Source: Anthoceros angustus (Eukaryota > Streptophyta > Anthocerotopsida > Anthocerotales > Anthocerotaceae). Taken from it: a DNA stretch of 64,000 nt. The notes below the pieces were generated by a model. The model worked only from the letters and a program-made list of their open reading frames with translations. It had not been told where the DNA came from and made no database searches. A program made the translations under genes and the position numbers. Shown here piece after piece: positions 22,199-35,900 of the stretch. The stretch is taken from the NCBI GenBank assembly GCA_010909165.1, contig MU008173.1, positions 496,001-560,000 on the forward strand. The letters are read 5' to 3'. How positions within the stretch are numbered: the stretch's first letter is position 1; each line of letters starts with the position of its first letter.

Positions 22199-23947
22199 AT
22201 GATGGTCTCCATCCGGGAACTGGAGAAATCGATGGGTACACGCGAGGAGGAGGAGGCGGAGGCAGGCAAGGAGGAAAGGGAGCAGGGAAGGAGGAAAAGG
22301 AAGAGCAAAAGAGGCTCTAAGGAATCAGGGGGCGGCGAGCAACAGCCAGGGCCAGAGGTTGCCAATGGAGGGACCAATAGTAAGAAGAGGAAGTTGGAGG
22401 CAGAGGGCTTGGATGCACAGACAGTGAGCGTGGAAGGGATTATGAGTAGCACTGCATTTGATACCCTCCCCCTTTCTGAGCCGACGAAGAAGGCAATTCG
22501 TGATACGGGGTTCTCACACATGACTGAGATTCAGTCTAGGTCGATCCCGGAGTTGCTGAAAGGTCGGGATGTGTTAGGTGCAGCTAGGACGGGTTCGGGC
22601 AAAACCCTATCCTTTTTGATACCGGCAGCTGAGCTGCTGTATCATGGCCAATTCATGCCTCGGAATGGGACTGGTGTGATCATCATTTCTCCAACACGGG
22701 AGCTGTCAATGCAGATTTATGGAGTTGCCACGGACTTGCTCAAGTACCACAGCCAAACACATGGAATTGTGATGGGAGGATCTAACCGTCGAACCGAAGC
22801 GGAGAAGCTCAGCAAGGGTGTTAATCTACTTGTAGCTACTCCTGGTCGCCTGCTGGATCATCTTCAGAACACCAAGGGCTTTCTGTACAAGAATCTCAAG
22901 TGCCTCATCATTGACGAGGCTGACAGGATTCTGGAAATCGGATTTGAGGAGGATATGAAGCAGATCATAAAACTTCTCCCGAAGGATAGACAAACTGTTC
23001 TTTTCTCTGCTACTCAGACACACAAGGTTGAGGATCTTGCCCGTGTTTCTTTCAAGAACAAGCCTATTTATATCGGAGTTGATGATGGACGCTCGAAGGC
23101 AACCGTTGAAGGACTGGAACAGGGCTACTGTGTGGTGTCAAGCTCCAAGCGTTTTCTTCTCCTTTTCACCTTTCTGAAGATGAATCTGAAGAAGAAGGTG
23201 ATGGTCTTCTTTTCTTCCTGTAATTCTGTGAAGCATCACCACGATCTTCTGAATTACATTGATATTCCATGTCTCGACATTCATGGCAAGCAGAAACAGC
23301 AGAAGAGAACCACTACGTATTTTGAGTTCTGCAATGCCGAGAAGGGAATTCTTCTTTGTACTGATGTTGCTGCTCGTGGCCTGGATATTCCGGCTGTTGA
23401 CTGGATCATACAGTATGATCCACCTGACGATCCCAAGGAGTATATTCATAGAGTTGGCAGGACAGCTAGAGGCGAAGGTTCCAGAGGCAAAGCTCTGTTG
23501 TTTTTGATACCTGAAGAGCTGGGGTTTTTGAAGTATCTGAAGGGGGCGAAGGTTCCACTCAACGAGTACGACTTTCCAGCCAACAAGCTGTCCAACGTGC
23601 AGTCAGAGCTGGAAAAGTTGGTGGGTAAAAACTTTTACCTCCACCAATCAGCACGAGATGCGTACAGATCTTATCTGCTTGCCTACAACTCTCATTCTCT
23701 GAAGGATATATTCAACGTCCATCGATTAAACTTGCAGGAAGTTGCTGCGTCCTTTGGTTTCAGTTGTCCACCCAAGGTCAACCTGAATCTGGATAGCAAT
23801 GCTGCTAAGTTCAGGAAGACGGGGCATAATGGTGAGGTCGGAAGGAAAAGTAAGCCCGGAGCGAGGGGCAGCGGTCACGGATTTAGTGCCAGCAACCCTT
23901 ATGGGAAGCGATCAGAAAATGACAAACGGCAGTTCTCTCGGATTTGA
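22199..23947 (+). CDS. DEAD-box ATP-dependent RNA helicase, Has1/DDX18 type (plant RH27/RH51-like)
   Basis: Predicted nucleolar RNA helicase needed for 60S and 40S ribosomal subunit maturation in its family. The 582-residue product starts with an acidic/basic low-complexity tail (1-75, with KRKSKR and KKRK nuclear-signal-like runs). It then has a Q motif (about 104-117), Walker A ARTGSGKT (129-136), PTREL (165-169), TPGR (214-217), DEAD (239-242) and SAT (270-272). The helicase C lobe has TDVAARG (388-394) and HRVGRTAR (417-424), followed by the DUF4217-type tail seen in Has1. All catalytic motifs are intact. Length is close to plant homologues and the gene has no intron. Two adjacent ATGs (22,199 and 22,202) could start it. 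It converges on the beta-adaptin gene with 384 bp between stops. Confidence 0.95.
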   Translation: MMVSIRELEKSMGTREEEEAEAGKEEREQGRRKRKSKRGSKESGGGEQQPGPEVANGGTNSKKRKLEAEGLDAQTVSVEGIMSSTAFDTLPLSEPTKKAIRDTGFSHMTEIQSRSIPELLKGRDVLGAARTGSGKTLSFLIPAAELLYHGQFMPRNGTGVIIISPTRELSMQIYGVATDLLKYHSQTHGIVMGGSNRRTEAEKLSKGVNLLVATPGRLLDHLQNTKGFLYKNLKCLIIDEADRILEIGFEEDMKQIIKLLPKDRQTVLFSATQTHKVEDLARVSFKNKPIYIGVDDGRSKATVEGLEQGYCVVSSSKRFLLLFTFLKMNLKKKVMVFFSSCNSVKHHHDLLNYIDIPCLDIHGKQKQQKRTTTYFEFCNAEKGILLCTDVAARGLDIPAVDWIIQYDPPDDPKEYIHRVGRTARGEGSRGKALLFLIPEELGFLKYLKGAKVPLNEYDFPANKLSNVQSELEKLVGKNFYLHQSARDAYRSYLLAYNSHSLKDIFNVHRLNLQEVAASFGFSCPPKVNLNLDSNAAKFRKTGHNGEVGRKSKPGARGSGHGFSASNPYGKRSENDKRQFSRI

Positions 23948-24331
23948 GGACGAGGGGCCCTGTCAAATTTTTGTAGTTTTCATTGTATTTTTTCAGGGTA
24001 ACGTGTTGGAGCCTAAGTTTTGCAGTGCAACAGGTATTGGAGGTTTGCAATTTTGTTGTAGTTCCTCTATGTTCGTGATAAAATGAGGGGATCACGATCC
24101 CAATTGGTGCCGACTGATCCAGCTCTACCTACCATGTTCTCTGCAAATGCTACTAATGTCAAATACTGGAGTGTCTTTCTCTTCCTGCCGTGAGTTGGAC
24201 ATGCTTACTCATCAACACTAAGACCAGAAAGCACCATGAACAATCAGACCAAAATCCATCTTGGAGGACCTCAACACCTTTTAGAAATAATGTCACTAGA
24301 CCGCAAAGAACATCTAGAAAATCTGCCTGAA
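23948..24331. other. Convergent intergenic region (3' ends of helicase and beta-adaptin genes)
   Basis: It should hold the two 3' UTRs. A GTGATAAAATGAG stretch near 24,080 is a weak polyadenylation-like signal on the + strand. No other feature is visible. Confidence 0.4.
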
Positions 24332-27073
24332 CTACTTTAACAGAGACTCAATCGCTTCAAAGTATAACGGAGCCATCTCGGGGGATTGGGTCTTCACGGC
24401 ACACTTCACAGACAGATGCCCCACAACTGCAGTCAGCTCTACTAGGAAGGGAATGTTCGAAGGCACCTTCCCAGAAAGATAAAGGACATCTTGGCTAGTC
24501 TCCTTCAGCTGACGGCGTGCAATGAAGAATAGGTTGGAGCTTGCTAGTTTCTCCAGGGTAGCCTCCACATTTGTGATGATGGCATTTGGCAGCTCCTTAG
24601 AGACTTCATGGGAATCAGGAAGGGATTTCCAAGTCTCCAAAAACACGCTCCTCTCCATCCGACCTTCCTCAACAAAAAGTGCTTGCAAGGGAATCTTATC
24701 AGCAAAGTACCATACCGGTTGCTGATTGTTCTTTACCGCTACCTGTAAAACAGAGTTTGGTGAACCAGCTGCCACATTCTGGAACAGCACCATTGGCAAA
24801 AGGACGCTTGATGAGCTGCCAGGCTGAAGCAAAGGCACTTGAAGAGGACCTGCTGCAGCAAGACCAAAAGTGTTCTTATTAAATTGGATCATGAACCCAT
24901 CTAGTGGAAGTTGTGAGCTGTTCTCAAAATGTAGACTGTAGAAGATCTGTCCATCACGACGAACAAGTTTCCCACTGATCTGCAAACCCTGCCCGGCAGC
25001 TGCTGTCAAGAGCACTGGCAGTTGTGGCACTGGAGCAGCTGAGGTTGGCTGAGAAACTGGCACTAGCGCGCCATCCAAGCCCATCAAATCACCCAGCAAA
25101 TCTGCAACAGGAGCAGGTGGAACACTTGATTTCGGCTGCTGCGACGAACCCACAGAAGACGTGCTTGGTCTTGGTGGTTGCGGAGCATAAGCTGAAGGCC
25201 CAGCTGGTGGCACTGGGGCAGGCGTATCCGGTATGGGTGCTGAAGACTCCGATGGACCTGCATCCTGGTTGTCAAGGTAGCCCTCCTCTTCATCTGTTGG
25301 CTGGATGGCTGGTCGGGTGCGACTGACAAATGCATCTGGAGGCTTGTGATACACAGAGGCCAATGTTGCGATGTTTGCAAGCAGCTCATCAAGAAGTGAA
25401 GAATCCAAAGTATTTGAGTCATCACTCAAGGTCGGCTTCTCAGCCAAGACAACATCCTTTGCAGCTTCAGGATCTGTGGACAACAAGCGCCAGTAGACAT
25501 ATGCACGATCCCGAAGATCTGGATTATCTGTTTCTTGAGTTGCATTGTTAAGTACCACCTGAATCATCTGTTGAGGACCTTCCGTGGGCTTCTTGAGAAA
25601 CAGCTTCACAGCAGCAGTGAGAAGCTGCAGCTGCACCATGGCCGGCTCTTCTGGAAAGCTTTCTAGGAAGCTCTCTAGCAGCTCATCAGCATTGTCTATC
25701 CGCTCTGCATATTCCCCAATTATCCAGATCATTGATGCCTTTGCCTCCGGTTCGTCAAGAGTGTCCAAGCTCTCACACAGGGTAGCAATAATAGATTCGT
25801 ACATGTTTGGGTATCGACGAAAAATATCCTTGATGACAATGATAGCCTCCTGCACCACATAGTTGACCTTGATTTTGATGAGTTCAAGCAAAACATTGAT
25901 GCAGCGCTCTGCAGCTCTCTCCAGCTTAATGGCACAGCGGCCAATAGCCCTGACAGCTTTGCGGACAAAGTCAACATCGACTTCTGTTGCATACTCCTTA
26001 AACTCCAACAGGACCTGGTCAATGTTCCTGTCAGAGGCCAGCTTGATCATAATCTCCAGCTTTTCCATCTTCACATAGATGGGGTCGTTATATTTGCAGA
26101 AAAACACCTTGATCTCGTGCGCCAGAATGCTCGGTCTCCGCTGCACAATGAGATTGATATTCCGCAAAGCCACGTACTGTATCTCCGGCTCAGCGGAAAT
26201 GAGCGTCACCAGAGGCGGAGCCATTTTCTTGCACAAATTCCTGGCCACATCTGGACTGGTAATGAGTTCCATCTGCTGCAATATCACCTTCACCGCAGAC
26301 AGCACGACGGCACAATTAGCATGTTGCAGGCGAGGGGTCACCCGCTCCACGATGTTCTCGGCATCACGAGCATCATTCGCCTTGTACCTCGACAGGGCAT
26401 CCAAAATGAACACCTGACCCCATTCCGTGCACTCGTTGAGCGCAGCCAAGAGCTTGAACAGCGTGTTGTTGGTGATCTCAAATATGACCTTGCTGCTGCT
26501 CTCTTGTATCTCTGCCAACGCCGCTACCGCATTCGCCACAACCATGGGATTGCTGTCCGATATCATCTCCTTCAAGGCATCCAAAAAGCCTCTATCCTCC
26601 ACCAGCTCCGCATTGATGTCATACAGTTTGGCCACGCACACAGCTGCCGTTTTCCGCACGTAGGGATCGTCGTCCTTGATGCACCTCTGCAACGGATCGC
26701 ACAGATACTCAGTTATCTTGTCCACCCTGATGCACCCCATGGTCCTCACAGCTAGAGCCCGGATCAACGGATTCGGATCCTGCGAGTCCTTCACAAAGGT
26801 GTTGACAGCCAGAATAGCCAGATCCGGCTGGCTCTTGGCGTAGTTGATCAAATACAGATACACCAGCTTCTTCAACTCCAGATTGTCCGTCTGCATGCAG
26901 TTCACCACATCCGTGAACAACATGGACACATCCTTGCCCACCGTCATTGCCGCAATCACCTTCTTCACCGCATCCTTCTTCTTGTCCTTGTACTGCGAGT
27001 TGAGCTCCTCTTTCAGCTCGTGGATCTCACCCTTCTTGGTGGTGGTGAAGTACTTGGAGTCATGGCCGCTCAT
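24332..27073 (-). CDS. BETAB-AD: Beta-adaptin, large subunit of clathrin adaptor complex AP-1/AP-2
   Basis: Subunit of the adaptor that links clathrin to cargo membranes at the trans-Golgi/endosome and plasma membrane. The chosen start at 27,073 gives [17 protein letters not shown], the conserved plant beta-adaptin N terminus; a longer frame from 27,136 adds 21 unlikely residues. The product is about 913 aa: helical HEAT/ARM trunk (about 1-590, with [16 protein letters not shown] and [12 protein letters not shown]), Pro/Ser-rich hinge (about 590-690) and appendage ear (about 690-913). The frame is uninterrupted over 2.74 kb, so the gene has no introns, unlike the multi-exon flowering-plant genes as I know them. 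Plants use closely similar beta subunits for AP-1 and AP-2, so the complex cannot be assigned. It is divergent from the PPR gene. Confidence 0.95.
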   Translation of the reverse strand: MSGHDSKYFTTTKKGEIHELKEELNSQYKDKKKDAVKKVIAAMTVGKDVSMLFTDVVNCMQTDNLELKKLVYLYLINYAKSQPDLAILAVNTFVKDSQDPNPLIRALAVRTMGCIRVDKITEYLCDPLQRCIKDDDPYVRKTAAVCVAKLYDINAELVEDRGFLDALKEMISDSNPMVVANAVAALAEIQESSSKVIFEITNNTLFKLLAALNECTEWGQVFILDALSRYKANDARDAENIVERVTPRLQHANCAVVLSAVKVILQQMELITSPDVARNLCKKMAPPLVTLISAEPEIQYVALRNINLIVQRRPSILAHEIKVFFCKYNDPIYVKMEKLEIMIKLASDRNIDQVLLEFKEYATEVDVDFVRKAVRAIGRCAIKLERAAERCINVLLELIKIKVNYVVQEAIIVIKDIFRRYPNMYESIIATLCESLDTLDEPEAKASMIWIIGEYAERIDNADELLESFLESFPEEPAMVQLQLLTAAVKLFLKKPTEGPQQMIQVVLNNATQETDNPDLRDRAYVYWRLLSTDPEAAKDVVLAEKPTLSDDSNTLDSSLLDELLANIATLASVYHKPPDAFVSRTRPAIQPTDEEEGYLDNQDAGPSESSAPIPDTPAPVPPAGPSAYAPQPPRPSTSSVGSSQQPKSSVPPAPVADLLGDLMGLDGALVPVSQPTSAAPVPQLPVLLTAAAGQGLQISGKLVRRDGQIFYSLHFENSSQLPLDGFMIQFNKNTFGLAAAGPLQVPLLQPGSSSSVLLPMVLFQNVAAGSPNSVLQVAVKNNQQPVWYFADKIPLQALFVEEGRMERSVFLETWKSLPDSHEVSKELPNAIITNVEATLEKLASSNLFFIARRQLKETSQDVLYLSGKVPSNIPFLVELTAVVGHLSVKCAVKTQSPEMAPLYFEAIESLLK

Positions 27074-27817
27074 GCTGTGCCGACAGCCCGCAGGCGCAGA
27101 TCCGACACAAGGCACGAAGGCGGCAAATGGAAGCAAATAAGCTCCTCGGGGCCCTACGATCTCCCCTGCCTCTCCCCCGGTCCCCTTGGGTTTTTGACTG
27201 GGCGCTGTCTTACATGCGTTTCAATCCCCTCCCTCTGTCAACGACCCTCTCGCCGTTCACAGACCTAAACTTTCTCCTTCCTGCTCTGCACCGTATCAAA
27301 ATTCGCTTTTATCGTCTTTCCAGTTTGTGGGCATTGATCGTCATCCACCATCCACCGGGAATGAGCCACTTTCTGTTAGACGCGCACCGACCTTCCAAAT
27401 GACGTGATCGTACATGTATCAAACTTGCGGAATTTGGCCTTTCGATTATCATGCACTGCATTGGACCGTCATTTTGATGCACAAGTGTGTGACATGACAG
27501 CAAGGACGATGCAGGTCTTCAGGATGCCTGGGAAGCCGCACATGTGCAGCATGAATCTGACATGGAAGACGAAAACAACGACATCGTTGCTGCATTTGCG
27601 CTTTGCTCCAGGATTGAATGAGGCTGCATCTCAAGTTGCCACCATATCCTCGAGACATGTGCCACTGACAGCATCAGCCCCTAGACCCATGCAGCTGCTT
27701 GGCATCCAGCAAAGCTCCGACCCTGGCGCATGCTTGAAGGTTGCAAATGTGGGTTCTACCACATAGCTGCATTTTTTACTCCACTCTGTGTGTCATCCGG
27801 AGACTTGACTGCCTGCC
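27074..27817. promoter_or_regulatory. Divergent promoter region between beta-adaptin and PPR genes
   Basis: A 744-bp spacer between two diverging genes, so it should hold both promoters. It contains the left arm of a 60-bp inverted repeat (27,416-27,477) whose partner lies downstream of the PPR gene. I see no convincing TATA box for either gene. Confidence 0.4.
27416..27477. repeat. Inverted repeat flanking the PPR gene, left arm
   Basis: Contains AACTTGCGGAATTTGGCCTT and, after a short gap, CACTGCATTGGACC. The reverse complement occurs at 30,376-30,434 with about 80-90% identity by eye. Confidence 0.85.
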
Positions 27818-29926
27818 ATGACCGTCTTCTGCAGCGTTGGAAATGGGTTCATGGAAAGATCTCCCGCTGGCCTGACTTCAAGGGGCCCACAGTTGGTGCA
27901 CAAGCAAGTCGGGAGGTGCAGTAGCAGCTGCGTCAGGACGAGCTTGGTGAAGCAGGGTTGCTGGGTGGATGGTTCTGATACCCACAGGAGCAGGCCTGCA
28001 AGGTGGCAAGATAGAGGGGGCTGCGTGACGGCTGAGACTGTGAGCAAGCTGTGTGAGGATGGCCATCTCGCTCAGGCTGTTGAGGCTTTGGAGATTCTGG
28101 TGCACACAGGCCGATGGGTTTCCAAGTCTCTGTTTTATACTCTTGTGAGGACATGTGCAGGCAAGAAGGATCTTGTGCTGGGTAGCCGCGTGCATGTTTT
28201 GGCTGTGAGGAAGGGGTACGGGTCGGACACGTTCTTGTGCAACCACATCCTGCGGATGTATGCTTCTCATGGCAGGCTGCAGGATGCCATGCAGCTGCTC
28301 GAGGGGGTTGCCAGACCGGATGCCTTCTCCTGGTCTGCCATCATCTCTGCGCATGTCAGGCATGGTCGGGACAGGCAGGCCATAGAACTGTATCAGCGGA
28401 TGCGCAGGTCGGATGTAAAGCCAGATGGGCATGTGTTTGCGGCAGCCCTTCAGGCTTGTGCAAGGGGAGAAGACTTGAAAGCTGGGCAGCAGGTGCATGC
28501 TGATGTGCTGGCCAGCGGCGTCGAGCCTGATGTGTTTGTCTGCAGTTGTTTGGTGGACATGTACGCGAAGTGTGGCAGCTTGGAAGATGCTCAGAGAGTG
28601 TTTGATGGACTGGCCGTGAAAAATGTGGTCACTTGGACGGCCATGATAGCAGGATATGCTCAGAAGGGCATGGGGCACCGAGCTCTGCGTCTGTACAGTG
28701 CTATGCGAGAGGAAGGCATGGCTGTGCCCGATTCTGTGACATTTGTATGCCTCCTGCAGGCATGTGCTTGTGGGGGCACGTTGGCGTTACACGTGGGGAA
28801 GCAGCTTCATATGCAGATCAGAGAAGGGGGACATGAAGGTGAAGTGTTTGTGGTCAACAGTTTGGTGAGTATGTATGCAAAGTGTGGAAGGTTGGAAGAC
28901 GCTCGAAGGCTGTTTGATGGAGCTGGGCAAAGAAATTTGGCGTCGTGGAATGCCATGATAGCTGCATACTCCCAGCAGGGTATGGGCCAGGAAGCCCTTC
29001 GTCTGTACAGTGCCATGCTAGAGGACGGCACGACTACACCCGATTCCATCACATTTGTGTGCCTCCTGCAGGCATGTGCAAATGTGGCAGCTCTGTATCT
29101 GGGAAGGCAGCTGCACGGACAGATCGTGCAACAGGGGCTTCAGGCAGAGGTGCTTGTAGCTGGCAGTTTAATCAACATGTATGGAAAGTGTGGGAGCATG
29201 GTTGATGCACAACAGGTGTTTGATGAAATGCCCGAAAGGAATGTTGTTGCCTGGAGTGCGCTGATTGCAGGCTACACATGCCAAGGAGAGAGTGAAGTGG
29301 TCTTTGATTTGGTCCAGAGGATGAGGGAGGATGGCATAAAGCCAGACGGCGTCACATTCCTCAGCGTGTTGACAGTGTGCAGCCATGTAGGTCAAGTGAC
29401 GAAGGGACGGGAATACTTTGAGGCAATGCACAGACACCATGGCATTACTCCCACTGTCGACCACTACACGTGCATTGTGGATCTCCTTGGTCGTGCAGGG
29501 CAAGTGGATGAGGCAATAGCTTTGGTAAGGTCAATGCCAGTTTCACCTAATGCTGCAGTTTGGCACACCTTGTTGGGTGCTTGTCGAACATGGAGTAATG
29601 TGGAGGTGGGACTCCATGCTTTTCATGAAGCCGTGAAGCTAGACAAGGAAGATGCCACAGCTTATGCCATGATGTGGAACATATACACCAGTGCCGAGAT
29701 GTGGGAGCAGGCACAGGAGATGCAGGGAAGGAGAAAAGGACTCAGGTCATGGAAGCAGCCAGGGCAGAGCTGGTGGACAGACACGGAGGGACTGGTGCAT
29801 AGTTTTTTGGTTGGGGATGAGAAGCATCCCCAGAGCCCAGCAAGGGTGTATGCGCAGCTCGTTGCTCAGGATCTGGTGATAGCCCGTCATGCCTCTGAGA
29901 GGAGACCGTCTTACCAGCTGACCTGA
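27818..29926 (+). CDS. PLS-class pentatricopeptide repeat protein with E/E+ domain
   Basis: Probable organellar RNA-binding protein of the C-to-U editing/processing family. The 702-residue, intronless frame has PPR motifs from about residue 80 to 585, with typical words MYAKCGSLEDAQRVFDG, NVVTWTAMIAGYAQKGM and MYGKCGSMVDAQQVFDEM. From about 585 an E domain (LLGACRTWSNVEVGL) and an E+ part (HSFLVGDEKHPQ) follow. There is no C-terminal DYW deaminase, so as an editing factor it would need a DYW partner. The N terminus (1-60) is Arg/Ser-rich with few acids, compatible with an organelle transit peptide. The true start could be a later Met such as residue 12. Two central repeats are very similar (RALRLYSAM / EALRLYSAM), suggesting internal repeat duplication. 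Confidence 0.93.
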   Translation: MTVFCSVGNGFMERSPAGLTSRGPQLVHKQVGRCSSSCVRTSLVKQGCWVDGSDTHRSRPARWQDRGGCVTAETVSKLCEDGHLAQAVEALEILVHTGRWVSKSLFYTLVRTCAGKKDLVLGSRVHVLAVRKGYGSDTFLCNHILRMYASHGRLQDAMQLLEGVARPDAFSWSAIISAHVRHGRDRQAIELYQRMRRSDVKPDGHVFAAALQACARGEDLKAGQQVHADVLASGVEPDVFVCSCLVDMYAKCGSLEDAQRVFDGLAVKNVVTWTAMIAGYAQKGMGHRALRLYSAMREEGMAVPDSVTFVCLLQACACGGTLALHVGKQLHMQIREGGHEGEVFVVNSLVSMYAKCGRLEDARRLFDGAGQRNLASWNAMIAAYSQQGMGQEALRLYSAMLEDGTTTPDSITFVCLLQACANVAALYLGRQLHGQIVQQGLQAEVLVAGSLINMYGKCGSMVDAQQVFDEMPERNVVAWSALIAGYTCQGESEVVFDLVQRMREDGIKPDGVTFLSVLTVCSHVGQVTKGREYFEAMHRHHGITPTVDHYTCIVDLLGRAGQVDEAIALVRSMPVSPNAAVWHTLLGACRTWSNVEVGLHAFHEAVKLDKEDATAYAMMWNIYTSAEMWEQAQEMQGRRKGLRSWKQPGQSWWTDTEGLVHSFLVGDEKHPQSPARVYAQLVAQDLVIARHASERRPSYQLT

Positions 29927-30210
29927 CCGTCAACAGACACAAAAAGACAGTGGTTATAAGCAGCAGGTTGACAAACATGTAGGCAGGTTGGAAGCTGCTC
30001 AGCGAAGCACTCTGAAACGGTTGTCGTCGAAAGTAAAACTGGGGGCATGCAGCCGAAGGGCCCTCCTGGCATGCTCTTCGGGTATGTTACCACATCGTTT
30101 GCAAGGAAGGCTGTCGAGCAATGCTTTAGGTCTTTCATCCTGCGACGCTTGGAATACAGGCAGTCAGAGGTACCAGAGCTCAGCCCAGGGGCCAACATTT
30201 TATCATTGTC

Positions 30211-30296
30211 CTGCTGCCCAGTTTTTGAGCCTGCTGTTCTTGCAAAAGCCTGAGAAAAACTTTGCAAGAACTGCGGACTCAAAAATTGGGCAGCAG
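30211..30296. repeat. Long imperfect hairpin downstream of the PPR gene
   Basis: Left arm starts CTGCTGCCCAGTTTTTGAG and ends GTTCTTGCAAAAG; right arm starts CTTTGCAAGAAC and ends CAAAAATTGGGCAGCAG. About 37 bp pair with roughly five mismatches around an 11-12 nt loop. If transcribed it would form a stable stem of precursor-miRNA size. Confidence 0.85.
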
Positions 30297-30375
30297 TACT
30301 GTCGAAATGGCCTACAAAAACTTGTGAGCGGGCCTTGGATATTTCGTCCAACAATTAATTCCATCTTTTTCCCGT

Positions 30376-30434
30376 TCAAATTGATGGTCCAATGCAGTGA
30401 ATGATCAAAAGGCCAAATTCCGCAAGTTCGGTAC
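30376..30434. repeat. Inverted repeat flanking the PPR gene, right arm
   Basis: Reverse complement of 27,416-27,477: GGTCCAATGCAGTG, then AAGGCCAAATTCCGCAAGTT. The arms are 2.9 kb apart and enclose the whole PPR gene and the hairpin. Confidence 0.85.
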
Positions 30435-30688
30435 CGACCACGGACTCTTATAGTCGTCAGACTAGCTCAGCGCAGGATTATACCCATACCTCCAGTCACA
30501 CCTCGCCAAAGCCAAGGGCCTTGAAGCTACCCTGAAGCCCCCCGACCTATGGCGTCCGCAATGCTGGCAGCTTGGCCAGCTACTTTGATGGCAGGTTAGC
30601 CCAGCACCCAACCTCCCATTGCTCATTCTCGGGTCTTTGTTCCCTTCGTGATTTTGTCTTCTCTTCTGGTGCACCTTGAGTCTGAGGG

Positions 30689-32769
<2,081 letters not shown>

Positions 32770-32974
32770 TTTGGTTGTCATGCAGCCAAGTGCATATGGT
32801 GCTGTGCAATGTGAGCTCGAATGTCTACAGTGTAGTACTTGGAACGAGTGCATTGTAGGTGAACAAGAGCTACTCTCTTGATCAACCCTGCGCTGGACAG
32901 AGCAATTAGCCGGACAGCTTGGTTGGGAGGCAGTCATTGATGAGTGTTGTGAGTACAGTTTGCTCAGCGCCATT

Positions 32975-35900
32975 CTAATCAGCCAACTGGCAGAGGCACG
33001 CAACCCCTTGCAGTACCCAAAAATCAGGTGTGGTTTTTGGATCAACTACAAGGCTCACTAACAGAATGAAATTGGAAGAAGCTCCCGTTGTTGTCAAAAC
33101 TCCAGCTCTCACATGTGTCTTGTAGAGTGGACACTGATATTCTTCATCGGGAGGCTTATAGTTCACAATAGGAATGAAGTGAACAACTGGCAACCTTGAG
33201 TACATCTCACCTGAAAAGCAAGCAGTGGTACAACGTGTTTCACACAACTCCGAAACAATTTACCACGGCCAGAGTATCACGTTGGCTGGCTTACCGGGAT
33301 TGGCTTCAGCCAAGCACTTGCGCCTTCGATCCCATCTGGCTCCGTCAACGTAGAGCCCACTAATGAACAGGCCATCCTCTGGAGCGAGATCGACATCTTC
33401 GTCGTTCTCCATAGGCAGGACCTTGAAACCGAAATTCAGAGTATCTATGGGTATCTTATATTTCCGGGCATGGTTCTGCAATGCACCTGTCATAAAACCC
33501 TGAAATCGAAGTAAGGGAACTTATTAGATGTCGCTTCTTGAGAATGGAGCTGCTGATTTTTGGTAGCAAGCTAGCCTTCTCACCTGAGGGAAAAAGAAGC
33601 CAGGCAACCAAAAACTCTTGGGCTCTCCTTCTTTGATCCATTTGGCGAAGAACTGCATTCGCCTATGAAAATCCTTCACCCACGACGAAAGGGGTTTTCA
33701 ATGATGGATACGCCACTGCGGTCCATAATGCAGGTAATTGGTTGTTCAGGAAGTTGTGGAACATGCTCTCCAAATCTGCTGACATGACCACCAGCCCCTT
33801 GATTGCTTTCTGGAGTTCAACAAGGGTAATCCGGATCCTATTGAGCAGCCGGTTGAACCTTTCCGATTCCTGCACTCCACAGAACAGTCATACATCTGCA
33901 AGTATGAGGGAACCTCTTTTGTTCATGAGGGAACGTCCTCGGAGCTGTACCTGAAAAAGCACAGTTGTCAAAGAGCTTACTGCTCCACTTGGCCCTATCA
34001 CGTGTGCCTGCTTTGATTCTTCGGGTCTCAGAGGGGCAGGAAGGTCTGCGAGGATCTTAGCTGCTAGTTCAGCTACAATCTCGTCTGAGCTCTTACCCCC
34101 CTTTGATGAGCTCATTCGAGGCTGCATACTCAGGACTGTGTTGATGATCTTCTGCGTTTCTTGAAGCTGAAATGTGAGATTTGCATTCTCATGCATCCCA
34201 AAAACATCAGGAGCTTCTGAGGTGGGGAGAGTCTTGATATAGTCCACATATGATGAATAGGGGCCTTCTGGAGGGGATACATATATCCCAGAGGAAGTGA
34301 AAGGATGCAGATCTTTCAAAACCTCGACGTCATAGAAATGTCGTAGGGTGCTCATGAGGCATCTCCGATCCAGATCATCTGTAACTCTTCCACCATAATT
34401 GATTTCACCTGGGTTTTCACTGCTGTGAGTACATTCTGATGTGTTTCCGATTGTGAATTGAAGTTGGATACTCTTATGTGATAAGCTTGGATGGATAGCA
34501 TGCTTGATCCTCTCTCTTGCTTACCTGTGACATACAGGAGAGCTGGCCAAGGAATTTCTGGCTGCTCCTCCAGAAACATGTGAAGAGTTTGAAGGGCACA
34601 CTCGAGATCACTACTGTTGAAGTCGTATTTCACATTCCATCCTAAAGGCCCGTATTTTCGCCTTTCCTGGATGACTGAGATGACACAAGATTTTGATATC
34701 AGGACAACAAGACGACCTTCAAAGAAGCACATGAGCGTAAAGACGATGGGCAGAAAAGAGTCATCCAAAAATCTACCTGCATGGAAAAAAGAAATGCTGA
34801 AGACCAGTTTCTTCCAAGTTGTCAGCTTGGTGCATTCCTCCAGAAACGAGACAGAAATATTCGCATATGATTGCATCAGGTTAGCTCGCACCCCTTTTGG
34901 TGGCTCGTTAGTTATCTTAATGCCATTCTGCAATATTGGAGCGGAGTGGTCAATCTTTCCAGGGTTAGAATGATCTGTACACAGACCTTCCAACCTAAAG
35001 TTCAGCAGTTTCAGCAAGACATGGGGCATGATGTGTGAATGTATGAGGTTCAACAGCTCATACCTGTAGAACTGGGATCGGAAAGTCACTCGAAGGGAAC
35101 GACGTCAACCAAAGACGAAATTCTGGATGGATATCTGCGGCCTCAGGAATAAATTTCTCGATAATCCTTTCCATGGTCGGCATCCATGATCTTGCTAGAT
35201 GACAGTTTTGAAGACAGACCCAGTCCCCTGTCTTCCTTGATTTGGAGACAAGGGTCTCTGCTATGGGCCCTTGACCCTGACCCAATGAGATCATATGCAG
35301 CTTCTCTCCAGGTTTCTTGTCCACTTTCTCTCCAAATCTTTGGAGCATTCCTGTTGGATCAGCTCCTGTTGTCAGAATGAATATTACGGGAGTAGTGTTC
35401 GTTGTGTCCTTGAAGACTTCTTCGAGCTGCAGAGGAGAGCTTCCAATGAAGTGGGGTCCTAGTTTGAACTTGATGAACTCCTCACATCCAAAAATAAACT
35501 TCTCCTCTCTCATTATCCTGAGCACTATCAACCGCTGGAATGGATCAACAGCATCCTGCCACTTAGAGGGGAGAGCCATAAGATGAGGCTCCGGAGATCT
35601 AAAGAATTCCTTCCAAGCACTAGGATGTTGGGCAAAATCTGCAGCAAGTCCTGTAAAAGTTTCAGGTGTAAGCTCCTCAAGGGCACAAATATGATTCCAA
35701 ATATGGGTGGTTATCCACTCTGGAGCTGGATTTGGGGGTCTATCATCCGGTGCCGGCATGCCCGCTGTCCCCACAAGGAAGAAACCCCATTCAGATTGCC
35801 GGATCTCACCAGCTGCCCTTAGTATAGCTGAGCACATTAGAAAAGCAAAAGTGATTTTATGCTGCTCGAAAAGGCCTCTGCTGACACTCGAGTACAGGAA

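Larger units (their letters stand above)
29927..30688. other. Intergenic region with hairpin and inverted-repeat arm
   Basis: A 762-bp spacer between the PPR stop and the kinase start. It holds a long hairpin (30,211-30,296) and the right inverted-repeat arm (30,376-30,434). Short frames here are not credible as genes. Confidence 0.6.

Noticed and set aside
27074..27136. 21-residue N-terminal extension of beta-adaptin
   Set aside because: The frame is open to 27,136, but the conserved family start MSGHDSKYF lies at 27,073.
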